Source: CAZBGL01 sp964491375
Lineage (GTDB): Bacteria > Desulfobacterota > Deferrisomatia > Deferrisomatales > Deferrisomataceae
Reading direction: 5' to 3'
Length of the DNA: 12,776 nucleotides
Assembly: GCA_964491375.1 (NCBI GenBank)
Contig: CAZBGL010000284.1
Location: 1-12,776 of the forward strand
The position numbers were made by a program, and so were the translations under genes. Below, piece after piece: positions 1 to 6,096 of the stretch (its first letter is position 1; each line of letters starts with the position of its first letter). Below the pieces are notes generated by a model. The model was not told the origin of the DNA, did not search any database, and was given only the letters and a program-made list of their open reading frames with translations.

Positions 1-637
1 CGTTGACCGAGTAGGTCTTGCCCCGCGAAGGGATCCGGATGTCGGGGTGGCTCTTCAGGAACTCGCCCACCGAGGGATCCAGGGTGAAGCCGTGCACCCC
101 GTTGCCGGTGCTCATCACGAGCATGGTGGAGCTTCCGTACACCACGTATCCGGCGGCCACCAGCTTGCGGCCCGGCTGGAGCAGGTCGTCCGGGGAGCCC
201 TCGTCGCCCTCGCTGACCCGCCGGTGGATGGCAAAGATGGACCCGATGCTCACGTTCACGTCGATGTTGGAGGAACCGTCCAGCGGGTCCAGGGCGATGG
301 CGTACTTGGCCTTGCGCCACCGGGGGGGGAACACCACGGGTTCGGCCAGTTCCTCGCTGGCCAGGATGCAGAAGTGGCCGCTGTTGCGGAGCACGGACAT
401 CCACACCTCGTTGGCGTACCGGTCGAGCTTGCGCACCTCCTCGCCCTGGACGTTGCGCTCGCCCGTGTAGCCCAGGATGTCCACCAGGCCGGCCTTGTTC
501 ACCTCTCGGGCGATCACCTTGGCCGCCCAGGCGATCTGGTTGAGGATGTCGCTGAACTCGCCCGTGGCCTCGGGATGGACCTGCTGCTCCTCCCAGATGT
601 GCCGCGTCAGGGTGATGCCGAGTCCCTTGCCGTCCAT
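1..637 (-). CDS. fbp: Class 1 fructose-1,6-bisphosphatase, partial (C-terminus beyond the left edge)
   Basis: Hydrolyses fructose 1,6-bisphosphate to fructose 6-phosphate in cytosolic gluconeogenesis. About 212 residues are visible. The class 1 signature DPLDGSSN is at residues 117-124, followed by IDVNVSIGSIF. The metal-site acidic stretch ASEE is at 93-96, and the usual N-terminal helix region (SDILNQIAWAAKVIAREV) is present. Class 1 enzymes are about 330 residues, so roughly 120 C-terminal residues, including most of the sugar-phosphate-binding half, lie outside the window. The ATG is preceded at good spacing by a strong AGGAGGG ribosome site. Only 28 nt separate it from the stop of xth upstream, so the two are probably cotranscribed. 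The family assignment is firm; regulation (AMP sensitivity, for example) cannot be judged from this part. Confidence 0.96.
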   Translation of the reverse strand, partial: MDGKGLGITLTRHIWEEQQVHPEATGEFSDILNQIAWAAKVIAREVNKAGLVDILGYTGERNVQGEEVRKLDRYANEVWMSVLRNSGHFCILASEELAEPVVFPPRWRKAKYAIALDPLDGSSNIDVNVSIGSIFAIHRRVSEGDEGSPDDLLQPGRKLVAAGYVVYGSSTMLVMSTGNGVHGFTLDPSVGEFLKSHPDIRIPSRGKTYSVN

Positions 638-665
638 CGTCTCCCTCCTGCTGGTAAGCCGGGTC

Positions 666-1448
666 TCACAGGTCGAACTCCGCCCACACCGGCGCATGAT
701 CCGAAGGGCGTTTCCAGCGCCGGGGCGAAAGGTCGATGTCGCTGGCCGTGCACCGGGCGGCCACCGGCCCGGTGGCCCAGATGTGGTCGATGCGCAGCCC
801 CTGGTTCTTCCAGAAGGCGCCTCCGCGGTAGTCCCACCACGAATAGCGCCCCCCCTCCCCGTGGTGCTTGCGGAAGCAGTCGGTGAATCCGAAGGTCCGC
901 ACCTCTTCCAGGGCGCGGCGCTCGGGTTCCGAAAACAGCACCCGGCCCTCCCACGCGCCCGGGTCGTACACGTCCCTCGGTTCGGGCGCCACGTTGAAGT
1001 CGCCCGCCACCACCAGGGCATCCGAGGGGGTGTGCTCCCGGTCGAACAGGGCCCGGAGTTCCCTCAGGAACGCGAGCTTGTACTCGAAACGGGGACTTCC
1101 CACGGCTTCGCCGTTGGGCACGTACACCGAGAGGATCCGGACTCCCCCCACCGTGGCCGCGACCAGCCGGCGCTGGGCGTTCAGCGGGTGGTCCGGCGGG
1201 AGGTGGGGAAACCCCACGGTGACGTCCTCCAGGGGCCGGCAGGACACGATGGCCACGCCGTTGTACCTCTTTTGGCCCGCCACGGCGACATGGAGCCCCT
1301 CCTCCTCGAACCGCCCGCGGGGGAAGGCTTCGTCCTCCACCTTGAGTTCCTGGAGGCACAGCACGTCCGGCCTCCGGTCCTTCCCGTACCGGAGCACGTG
1401 CTCGAGCCGCGCGCGTATCGAGTTCACGTTCCAGGTGGCGATCACCAT
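666..1448 (-). CDS. xth: Exodeoxyribonuclease III (AP endonuclease, EEP family)
   Basis: Base-excision-repair enzyme that cuts DNA 5' to abasic sites and has 3'-5' exonuclease and 3'-phosphatase activity. The 260-residue protein is close to the E. coli enzyme length. The catalytic set is intact: N7 (TWNVNSIRAR), E34 (LQELK), Y109 (VYVPNG), D150 and N152 (GDFNVAP), and D250/H251 in the terminal SDHAPV. YSWWDYR and LRIDHIW are also family-typical. I chose the ATG that gives MVIATWNVNS because the fold begins there; the open frame extends further upstream, but that part lacks homology-like sequence and crosses the promoter. No strong Shine-Dalgarno sequence precedes the start. It is first in a probable two-gene unit with fbp and diverges from prmA. 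Confidence 0.96.
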   Translation of the reverse strand: MVIATWNVNSIRARLEHVLRYGKDRRPDVLCLQELKVEDEAFPRGRFEEEGLHVAVAGQKRYNGVAIVSCRPLEDVTVGFPHLPPDHPLNAQRRLVAATVGGVRILSVYVPNGEAVGSPRFEYKLAFLRELRALFDREHTPSDALVVAGDFNVAPEPRDVYDPGAWEGRVLFSEPERRALEEVRTFGFTDCFRKHHGEGGRYSWWDYRGGAFWKNQGLRIDHIWATGPVAARCTASDIDLSPRRWKRPSDHAPVWAEFDL

Positions 1449-1489
1449 GGGTCGGAGTCCGCTCGAAGCCGGGAACTTTCCCCGCCCCC

Positions 1490-1518
1490 TAAATAGCAGA
1501 CGCCCGGAGCGCTGCCAA
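1490..1518 (-). promoter_or_regulatory. Candidate sigma-70-type promoter for xth-fbp
   Basis: Read on the minus strand, TTGGCA (1518-1513) and TATTTA (1495-1490) are separated by exactly 17 nt. The -35 matches the consensus at five of six positions, the -10 at three of six. Transcription would start near 1483, leaving a leader of about 35 nt before xth. It lies in the 116-nt divergent gap. This is a pattern match only. Confidence 0.45.
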
Positions 1519-1529
1519 CCCGGCCCCGC

Positions 1530-1558
1530 TGGCCTCGCACCGCCGGGGCCCGTATACT
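1530..1558 (+). promoter_or_regulatory. Candidate -10 element placing prmA at or near the transcript 5' end
   Basis: TATACT at 1553-1558 matches the -10 consensus at five of six positions and stands only 6 nt before the prmA ATG at 1565. A start about 7 nt past the -10 would fall on the ATG, giving a leaderless mRNA. The element at the correct -35 distance (TGGCCT, 1530-1535) is weak. No ribosome-binding site is visible before the ATG, which fits a leaderless arrangement. Confidence 0.35.
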
Positions 1559-1564
1559 GGCACC

Positions 1565-2401
1565 ATGCTTCGACGCACCCGCTGGCGCATGCAGGAAGTG
1601 GATGCCACCGGGGCCACCGCACCCGCCCTGTGGAGGGAGGCGGCCTCCCGGGGAGCCTCGGGAGGGGTGACCTCGTGGGGGGCCGGGATGCCCGGGCGGC
1701 GCACCCTCCGGCTTTTCTGGGAGGTGCGGGAGGGCCGGCCGGTGCCCGAGGGGGAGGATCTGGTCGAGGAGAACTGGACTCCCTACTGGCGCCAGAGCCT
1801 CCGGCCGGTGGCGGTCACCGAGCGGCTGCTCCTGGTCCCCGCCTGGGAGGAGGTCCCGGAGGGGGCGCCGGTCGTGCTCCGGATCGACCCCGGCATGGCG
1901 TTCGGTGCGGGGGATCACCCCTCGACGCGGCTGTGCCTGCGGGTCCTGGAAGCCCTGGCCGATGGGGGCTCCCTCCCGGAACGGGTCCTGGACGTGGGCA
2001 CGGGCACCGGTGTGCTGGCCCTGGCGGCCGCGCGCCTCGGTGCGTCGAGGGTCACGGCCCTGGACATCGACCCGTTCGGGTTTGCGGCGTGCCGGCGGAA
2101 CGCCCGCCTGAACGGGCTCGAGCACAGGGTGCGGCCCCTCTTGCGTTCCCTGGACCTGCTGGAGGGGACCTATCCGCTCATCCTGGCCAATGTGGTGGCC
2201 TCGCAGATCCGGGGGCTCGCCGTGGAGCTCCGGCGCCACGTGGAGCCGGGCGGGCGGCTGGTGGTGAGCGGATTCCAGGCCGACGAGGAGGACTCGGTGG
2301 AGACCGTGCTGGGCATGGAACCGGAGGGACGCTGGGAAGAGGAGGGCTGGGTGGCCCGTATGTTCCGGGAGCCCGAAGGAGAGGGCGCATGGGCGAGGTG
2401 A
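1565..2401 (+). CDS. prmA: Ribosomal protein L11 methyltransferase
   Basis: SAM-dependent enzyme that methylates ribosomal protein L11. The 278-residue product has the linker signature ENWTPYWRQ, then DPGMAFGAGDHPST (from D108), the SAM-binding loop DVGTGTGVLALAAARLGA (from D143), the acidic ribose-binding strand ALDIDP, and ILANVV around N209, corresponding to the family's catalytic-loop motif. The N-terminal substrate-recognition domain is short and arginine-rich. I kept the first ATG because a start at 1592 would remove part of the predicted first strand (RWRMQEVDA). There is no Shine-Dalgarno sequence, and a -10-like box sits 6 nt upstream. The 3' end overlaps the next gene by 13 nt, so the two are probably cotranscribed and coupled. 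In many bacteria prmA precedes rsmE; here it does not. Confidence 0.93.
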   Translation: MLRRTRWRMQEVDATGATAPALWREAASRGASGGVTSWGAGMPGRRTLRLFWEVREGRPVPEGEDLVEENWTPYWRQSLRPVAVTERLLLVPAWEEVPEGAPVVLRIDPGMAFGAGDHPSTRLCLRVLEALADGGSLPERVLDVGTGTGVLALAAARLGASRVTALDIDPFGFAACRRNARLNGLEHRVRPLLRSLDLLEGTYPLILANVVASQIRGLAVELRRHVEPGGRLVVSGFQADEEDSVETVLGMEPEGRWEEEGWVARMFREPEGEGAWAR

Positions 2402-2856
2402 TCCCCCTGCTGCCCCGTCGGCGGGTCGAGGCCGAGATCCTGTCCCGGGTGTACACCGCCCTGTGCCCCCGGATCGGAACGGACGCCGCCCTGGAGGTGA
2501 TCGTGGCCGCGGTGGAGGCCGCGGCCGAGGCGGCGGGCCGGGAGTTCGCCCGGCAGGCCCCCGGCGGGCCCAGCCTGGAGCACTTCGCCACGGTGGTGGA
2601 CCGCTGGCGCGAGGGCGGGGCGCTGGACGTGGAGGGTCCCGTGATCCGGGGCAACGTGCTGGAGCTCACCGTCACCCGGTGCGCCTACGCGGACCTGTAC
2701 CGGTCCATGCGACTTCCGGAGGCCCTGGCCCGCACCCTCTCCTGCCGGCGGGACGCGGCGTTTGCCCGGGGATACCATCCGTCGCTGCGGCTCGAGCGCT
2801 CTCCCACCCTGGCCGAGGGGGCTCCGGCCTGCCGGTTCCGGTTCGTGTGGGAGTAG
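2389..2856 (+). CDS. L-2-amino-thiazoline-4-carboxylic acid hydrolase family protein
   Basis: A 155-residue cytosolic protein. The family is named for hydrolases that open 2-amino-thiazoline-4-carboxylate on the way to cysteine in Pseudomonas, but most members are untested. The C-terminal half carries the family-like block: VTRCAYADLYR, then a Cys-containing SCRRDAAFARGYHP, LERSPTLAEGAPACRFRF. C116 or the nearby Cys residues could be functional, but the catalytic residue is not something I can assign. The start is supported by AAGGAG upstream, inside the prmA reading frame, with the gene overlapping prmA by 13 nt. The convergent DUF2284 gene ends 10 nt downstream. No other cysteine-synthesis gene is near, so the substrate is open. 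Family membership is likely; the reaction is unproven. Confidence 0.8.
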   Translation: MGEVIPLLPRRRVEAEILSRVYTALCPRIGTDAALEVIVAAVEAAAEAAGREFARQAPGGPSLEHFATVVDRWREGGALDVEGPVIRGNVLELTVTRCAYADLYRSMRLPEALARTLSCRRDAAFARGYHPSLRLERSPTLAEGAPACRFRFVWE

Positions 2857-2866
2857 AGCCGTCGGA

Positions 2867-3361
2867 TCACTCCACCAGCAGCACCCCGAAACACGGGAAG
2901 CGCCCTCCCGGCCGGGGGTCGATCCCGTGGCGCTCCAGCGCCTCGAGCACGGCCACCCCGCACGCCTCCAGCGACGGAAACACCCCCTCCGGGTACTGAC
3001 ACCGGTCCAGGCGGCACGCCTCGCACAGGTCGCACCGGCCCGCGCCCAGGGCGAGCGCCTTCCATGCCCCGGCCCGGAAGGCTTCGGAGCGCAACGCCCG
3101 GAGGATGCGGTTCACCCCGGGGTGGTCGGCGGCGGCCACCCACAGGCCGGCCCGGTACTCCGAGAGCATCCGCTCCGTGAGATCCAGCGCGGGGGCATGG
3201 GGCGGGCACGTGAGCCACCGGCCGTGGTCGGGGCAGCCGTACCGGCAATGGAACCGCACCCAGGCCCGTACGGGCATGTTCGCGGGGTCGGCCGGCCACA
3301 CCCCCAGGGCCCCGAGCTCCCGGGCGCGGGCCGCCAGGCGGGCCAGGAGCGGAGGGTTCAT
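2867..3361 (-). CDS. DUF2284 cysteine-rich, predicted metal- or Fe-S-binding protein
   Basis: A 164-residue soluble protein of unknown function. The DUF2284 pattern is clear: C39-x3-C43 followed by WLTCPPH (C52), then GRCDLCEAC (C110, C113, C116), C121 in RCQYPE, SLEACG (C134) and a late C157. Nine cysteines in this spacing suggest iron-sulfur or other metal sites, which is how the family is usually described. The ATG overlaps the stop of the upstream heme-protein gene in an ATGA arrangement (3358-3361), with GGTGGGG before it, so translation is probably coupled. The coupling to a heme-bearing membrane protein hints at a redox role, but that is inference. No signal peptide or membrane segment is seen. 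Confidence 0.85.
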   Translation of the reverse strand: MNPPLLARLAARARELGALGVWPADPANMPVRAWVRFHCRYGCPDHGRWLTCPPHAPALDLTERMLSEYRAGLWVAAADHPGVNRILRALRSEAFRAGAWKALALGAGRCDLCEACRLDRCQYPEGVFPSLEACGVAVLEALERHGIDPRPGGRFPCFGVLLVE

Positions 3362-4236
3362 CCCCACCGTCCCAGGGCCACCACCACGAGCACGGCCAAG
3401 GCCAGCCCGAGGTTGACATAGGCGAGCACGAAGAACGTGCGCGCCGCCCAGGGGGTGCCGGCATCCGGCCCCACCGGCCACGATGGGAAATCGTTGAGTT
3501 TTTCCAACCCATGGGGGGCGTGCTCGAGCGCCTGGGTGAGGTCCTCCCCGGCGCGGTGGCGTCGGTAGTGGAGACCTTCCTTCCAGCGCGGGCTCGAAGA
3601 CACGTCGTAAACCCGGTCCCCCACCTTCACCCAGGCGGGCTTGCCGCCGGTGCCGTCGTGGTCCCTCCATCCAGCCCGAGCCCTCCGGAGGCGGGGACTC
3701 AGCACGAAGGTGGCGATCGCGGCAGAGGTCACCAGCAGGGCGTACAGGCTTACTTTGACCAACAGGAGCTGTCCCGAGCGGGAGGCGAGCAGCACGGGCA
3801 GGCTCCCGAATCGGAGGAAGAGAAGGGGGACCCCCGTGCCCGCCAGGAGTCCCATACACGCCCAAGCCAGTCGCATTTCCCCTTTGGGCAGCCCCCCTGC
3901 GGCGTATCCCGGGCCCAACACGAGGTGAACGTAAAAGATCGTGCCGAGCCACACCACCGCGGTGACCAGGTGTACCAGTCCCAGCGCGAACCGGAGCCAC
4001 CGGATCGGAGGAGGCCGAACCGGAGCCGGTGCGTCGGGTGGCACCGGCCAGCGGAATCCCGCCCCCTGATATGCGGCGCCCACCGGGGTCAGGGGCCCAC
4101 CGCCTCCCGGGTCCCGGTGGCATACACCGCACGCCTGGCCCGTGCGCTCCGCATAATCCTCGGTGCCATGGGCCCCCCGGGGGAACCAGAGAGCCGGGGC
4201 CAGGGCGATCGCTACGACGACGACGAGATTACGCAT
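3358..4236 (-). CDS. Membrane protein: c-type heme site + CopD-like helices + cytochrome b5-like domain
   Basis: A 292-residue predicted redox protein. Residues 1-22 look like a signal peptide or membrane anchor. A single c-heme motif CGVCH lies at 36-40, near the N-terminus. Hydrophobic segments at about 83-107, 124-142 and 155-180 resemble CopD-type membrane helices and contain H89 and H104. A cytochrome b5-like heme/steroid-binding domain follows at about 199-256 (WVKVGDRVYDVSSS, GLHYRRHRAGEDLT with H223/H227, APHG with H242), and then a last helix at about 267-288. The chosen ATG has GGAGGAA 7 nt upstream; the frame stays open 19 codons further but without signal-like sequence. It probably moves electrons across or along the membrane; partners are unknown. 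The modules are visible individually, but the combined function is inferred. Confidence 0.82.
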   Translation of the reverse strand: MRNLVVVVAIALAPALWFPRGAHGTEDYAERTGQACGVCHRDPGGGGPLTPVGAAYQGAGFRWPVPPDAPAPVRPPPIRWLRFALGLVHLVTAVVWLGTIFYVHLVLGPGYAAGGLPKGEMRLAWACMGLLAGTGVPLLFLRFGSLPVLLASRSGQLLLVKVSLYALLVTSAAIATFVLSPRLRRARAGWRDHDGTGGKPAWVKVGDRVYDVSSSPRWKEGLHYRRHRAGEDLTQALEHAPHGLEKLNDFPSWPVGPDAGTPWAARTFFVLAYVNLGLALAVLVVVALGRWG

Positions 4237-4304
4237 CGAGTTTCCTCCCCGCGCATGCGCGCATTTCTTATCATCCGGCCGGTGGGGCCACAAGATGGGA
4301 TCGG

Positions 4305-4333
4305 TTGGCCCATTCCTTTCGGCGTGGTACGTT
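4305..4333 (+). promoter_or_regulatory. Weak candidate promoter for the crotonase operon
   Basis: TTGGCC (4305-4310) and TACGTT (4328-4333) are 17 nt apart in the 136-nt divergent gap. They would start transcription about 30 nt before the crotonase ATG. The -10 is a poor match (three of six), so this is tentative. The same gap holds the perfect palindrome GCGCATGCGC at 4251-4260 and, on the minus strand, GATAAG near 4270 as a possible -10 for the heme-protein gene. Confidence 0.25.
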
Positions 4334-4372
4334 GAGAAAGCTTGCCACGGAATCCCAGCAGGAGGACACCCT

Positions 4373-5149
4373 ATGCGTTACTCGGATCTTCTGGTCGAGC
4401 GAAGGGACCAAGTCGCGATCCTCACCCTGAACCGGCCCAAGCAGATCAACGCGCTGTCCATGAACCTGATGCGCGAGATGCTCTCGGCCCTGGACGAGAT
4501 CGCGCGGGACCCGGCGGTGGCCGTGGTGATCATCCGGGGCGCGGGCCGGCACTTCTGCGCGGGCCACGACCTGGCCGAGATGACCGGATGCGATGTGCGC
4601 ACGTACCGCGAGATCTTCGATACCTGCACCCGCATGATGAACGCCATCCAGGCCCTGCCCCAGCCCGTGATCGCCCAGGTGCACGGCGTGGCCACGGCCG
4701 CGGGATGCCAGCTCGTGGCCACGTGCGACCTGGCCGTGGCCGAGGAAGGGGCGCGGTTCGCCACGCCCGGGGTGCGCATCGGGCTGTTCTGCTCGACTCC
4801 GATGGTGGCCCTGGCCCGGGCGGTGGGGCGGAAGAAGGCCCTGGAGATGCTCCTCACCGGCGAGTTCCTGGACGCCCACGAGGCCCGGGCGTTCGGCCTG
4901 GTGAACCGGGTGGTGTCTTCGGCCGCCCTGGAGGAGGAGACCTTGGCCCTGGCCCGCAAGGTGGCCGAGGCGAGCCCCCTCACCCTGGCCATCGGGAAGC
5001 AGGCGTTCTACACCCAGATGGACATGCCCCAGCCCCAGGCGTACGCCTACGCCAAGGAGGTCATGAGCCTCAACGCCATGGCCGCGGACGCCCAGGAGGG
5101 CATGTGCGCGTTTCTGGAGAAGCGAAAGCCCCGATGGCAGGGACGGTGA
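4373..5149 (+). CDS. Enoyl-CoA hydratase/isomerase (crotonase) family protein, ECHDC3-like
   Basis: A 258-residue crotonase-fold protein that should bind an acyl-CoA. The oxyanion-hole segments are present: HFCAGHDL (60-67) and GVATAAGCQL (105-114). The two glutamates that activate water in true enoyl-CoA hydratases are both replaced: Q113 stands where E144 would be (GCQL instead of GCEL), and G133 (ATPGVRIG) where E164 would be. The sequence TAAGCQLVA...FATPGV..GLFCSTP resembles the ECHDC3 subgroup, whose reaction is not settled. The ATG has an AGGAGG site at 4360-4365, 7 nt upstream. It is first of three overlapping plus-strand genes; the next begins 16 nt before its stop. The fold is certain; calling it a hydratase would go too far. 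Confidence 0.9.
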   Translation: MRYSDLLVERRDQVAILTLNRPKQINALSMNLMREMLSALDEIARDPAVAVVIIRGAGRHFCAGHDLAEMTGCDVRTYREIFDTCTRMMNAIQALPQPVIAQVHGVATAAGCQLVATCDLAVAEEGARFATPGVRIGLFCSTPMVALARAVGRKKALEMLLTGEFLDAHEARAFGLVNRVVSSAALEEETLALARKVAEASPLTLAIGKQAFYTQMDMPQPQAYAYAKEVMSLNAMAADAQEGMCAFLEKRKPRWQGR

Positions 5150-5607
5150 CCCGGGGCTGCCCGCCCCCTTGGTTCGAGCGGTGGAAGCCCGCGGCCCCGG
5201 CCCGCACGCACGTGCTGGCCGCGGCCGCCATGTGGACCGGCGTGGGGATGGGGCTCGGCATGGCCGGGCTGGTGTGGACGGCGGAGGCCGACGCGCCCTG
5301 GCCGTGGCTCCTGGTTCCCCTGGCCGTGGCCGTGGGACTGGCCAAGGGGCGCCTCGCGTTGGATCGCGCGGCCCGCCGGGCCGCAGGAAGGATCCGGGCC
5401 CGGGGGGACGGACGGTGCCTGGGCGGGTTTCTTTCGTGGCGGATGTGGCTGTTCGTTCTGGGCATGATGCTGCTGGGGGGGGCGCTCCGCCGCAGTTCCG
5501 TGCCCCGGCCCGTGCTGGGTTTCGTGTACACGGCCGTGGGGGCGTCCCTGCTGTGGGGGAGCCGGATCTACTGGAGGGTGTGGCGGGGATGGCCCGGTGG
5601 ATCCTGA
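5134..5607 (+). CDS. Hypothetical membrane protein with about four helices
   Basis: A 157-residue protein I cannot assign to a named family. Hydrophobic segments lie at about 26-49, 56-71, 102-117 and 127-143. Between helices 2 and 3 is a basic loop (roughly 72-95) rich in Arg and Ala that should be cytosolic by the positive-inside rule. The stretch RGDGRCLGGFLSW before helix 3 and the PRPVLGFVY turn before helix 4 look like conserved, specific sequence rather than random hydrophobicity. The ATG lies inside the 3' end of the crotonase gene (16-nt overlap) without a strong ribosome site, and the gene overlaps the downstream protease gene by 19 nt. Coupled translation is therefore likely. It may be a small inner-membrane protein working with one of its neighbours; that is only positional inference. 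Confidence 0.72.
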   Translation: MAGTVTRGCPPPWFERWKPAAPARTHVLAAAAMWTGVGMGLGMAGLVWTAEADAPWPWLLVPLAVAVGLAKGRLALDRAARRAAGRIRARGDGRCLGGFLSWRMWLFVLGMMLLGGALRRSSVPRPVLGFVYTAVGASLLWGSRIYWRVWRGWPGGS

Positions 5608-6041
5608 CCCTGGGCATCCTGTGGGTTGCAGCGGGGCTTGCGGCGCCGGCCCGCGGGGGGGGCGTGGGGGTTCCGCTGGTCCAGCGGGGAGGCGCCCTGG
5701 TGGTGGAGGCGACCCTGAACGAGCGCTTCACCGGCCGCTTCCTGCTGGACACCGGCGCCACGTACTGCGTGGTCTCCCGGGAGGTGGCCCGACGGGCCGG
5801 GCTGAAGGGCCGGGCGGGCGGGAGAAGGGTGCGGCTGCTCACGGCCTCCGGCCCGGTGAGGGCGGTGCTCGCCCGGGCCCGCCGCGTGGCCGTGGGCGAG
5901 GCCACGGCCCGGGACGTGCTCGTGGCCGTGACCCGGCATCCGCCGGTGCACGGGCTGGACGGCATCCTGGGCCTGAGCTTCCTGGGACGGTTTGCCTACA
6001 CGGTGGACGCCGAGTCCGGGGTGCTCCGGCTGGAGCGGTAG
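5589..6041 (+). CDS. Secreted retropepsin-like aspartic protease (clan AA)
   Basis: A 150-residue protein with an N-terminal signal peptide (about 1-22, hydrophobic core ILTLGILWVAAGLAA, likely cut near APA/RG). A single retropepsin-like domain follows. The catalytic loop is FLLDTGATYCVVS, with D54-T55-G56, and the second flap and fold signature is GLDGILGLSFLGRF near the C-terminus. One Asp per chain means it would act as a homodimer, as in retroviral and bacterial clan AA enzymes; substrates of such periplasmic proteases are mostly unknown. A GGAGGG at 5573-5578 lies 10 nt before the ATG, within the preceding membrane-protein gene. It is last in the crotonase unit and converges on the acyltransferase gene across 55 nt. 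Confidence 0.85.
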   Translation: MARWILTLGILWVAAGLAAPARGGGVGVPLVQRGGALVVEATLNERFTGRFLLDTGATYCVVSREVARRAGLKGRAGGRRVRLLTASGPVRAVLARARRVAVGEATARDVLVAVTRHPPVHGLDGILGLSFLGRFAYTVDAESGVLRLER

Positions 6042-6063
6042 GGGCCGACGCCGCTGCGGCCGC

Positions 6064-6081
6064 CCGGGGCCGGTTCCCCGG
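6064..6081. terminator. Weak hairpin between convergent genes
   Basis: CCGGGG (6064-6069) and CCCCGG (6076-6081) can form a 6-bp stem with a 6-nt loop in the 55-nt gap between the protease and acyltransferase stops. There is no T tract on either side, so any role in termination would be Rho-assisted or nil. Confidence 0.25.
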
Positions 6082-6096
6082 ACGGGCTTCCCGGGC

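Noticed and set aside
868..2388. Plus-strand frame running into the ATC-hydrolase gene from 868
   Set aside because: It is antisense to xth and out of frame with prmA; the real gene begins at the ATG at 2389 with its own ribosome site.
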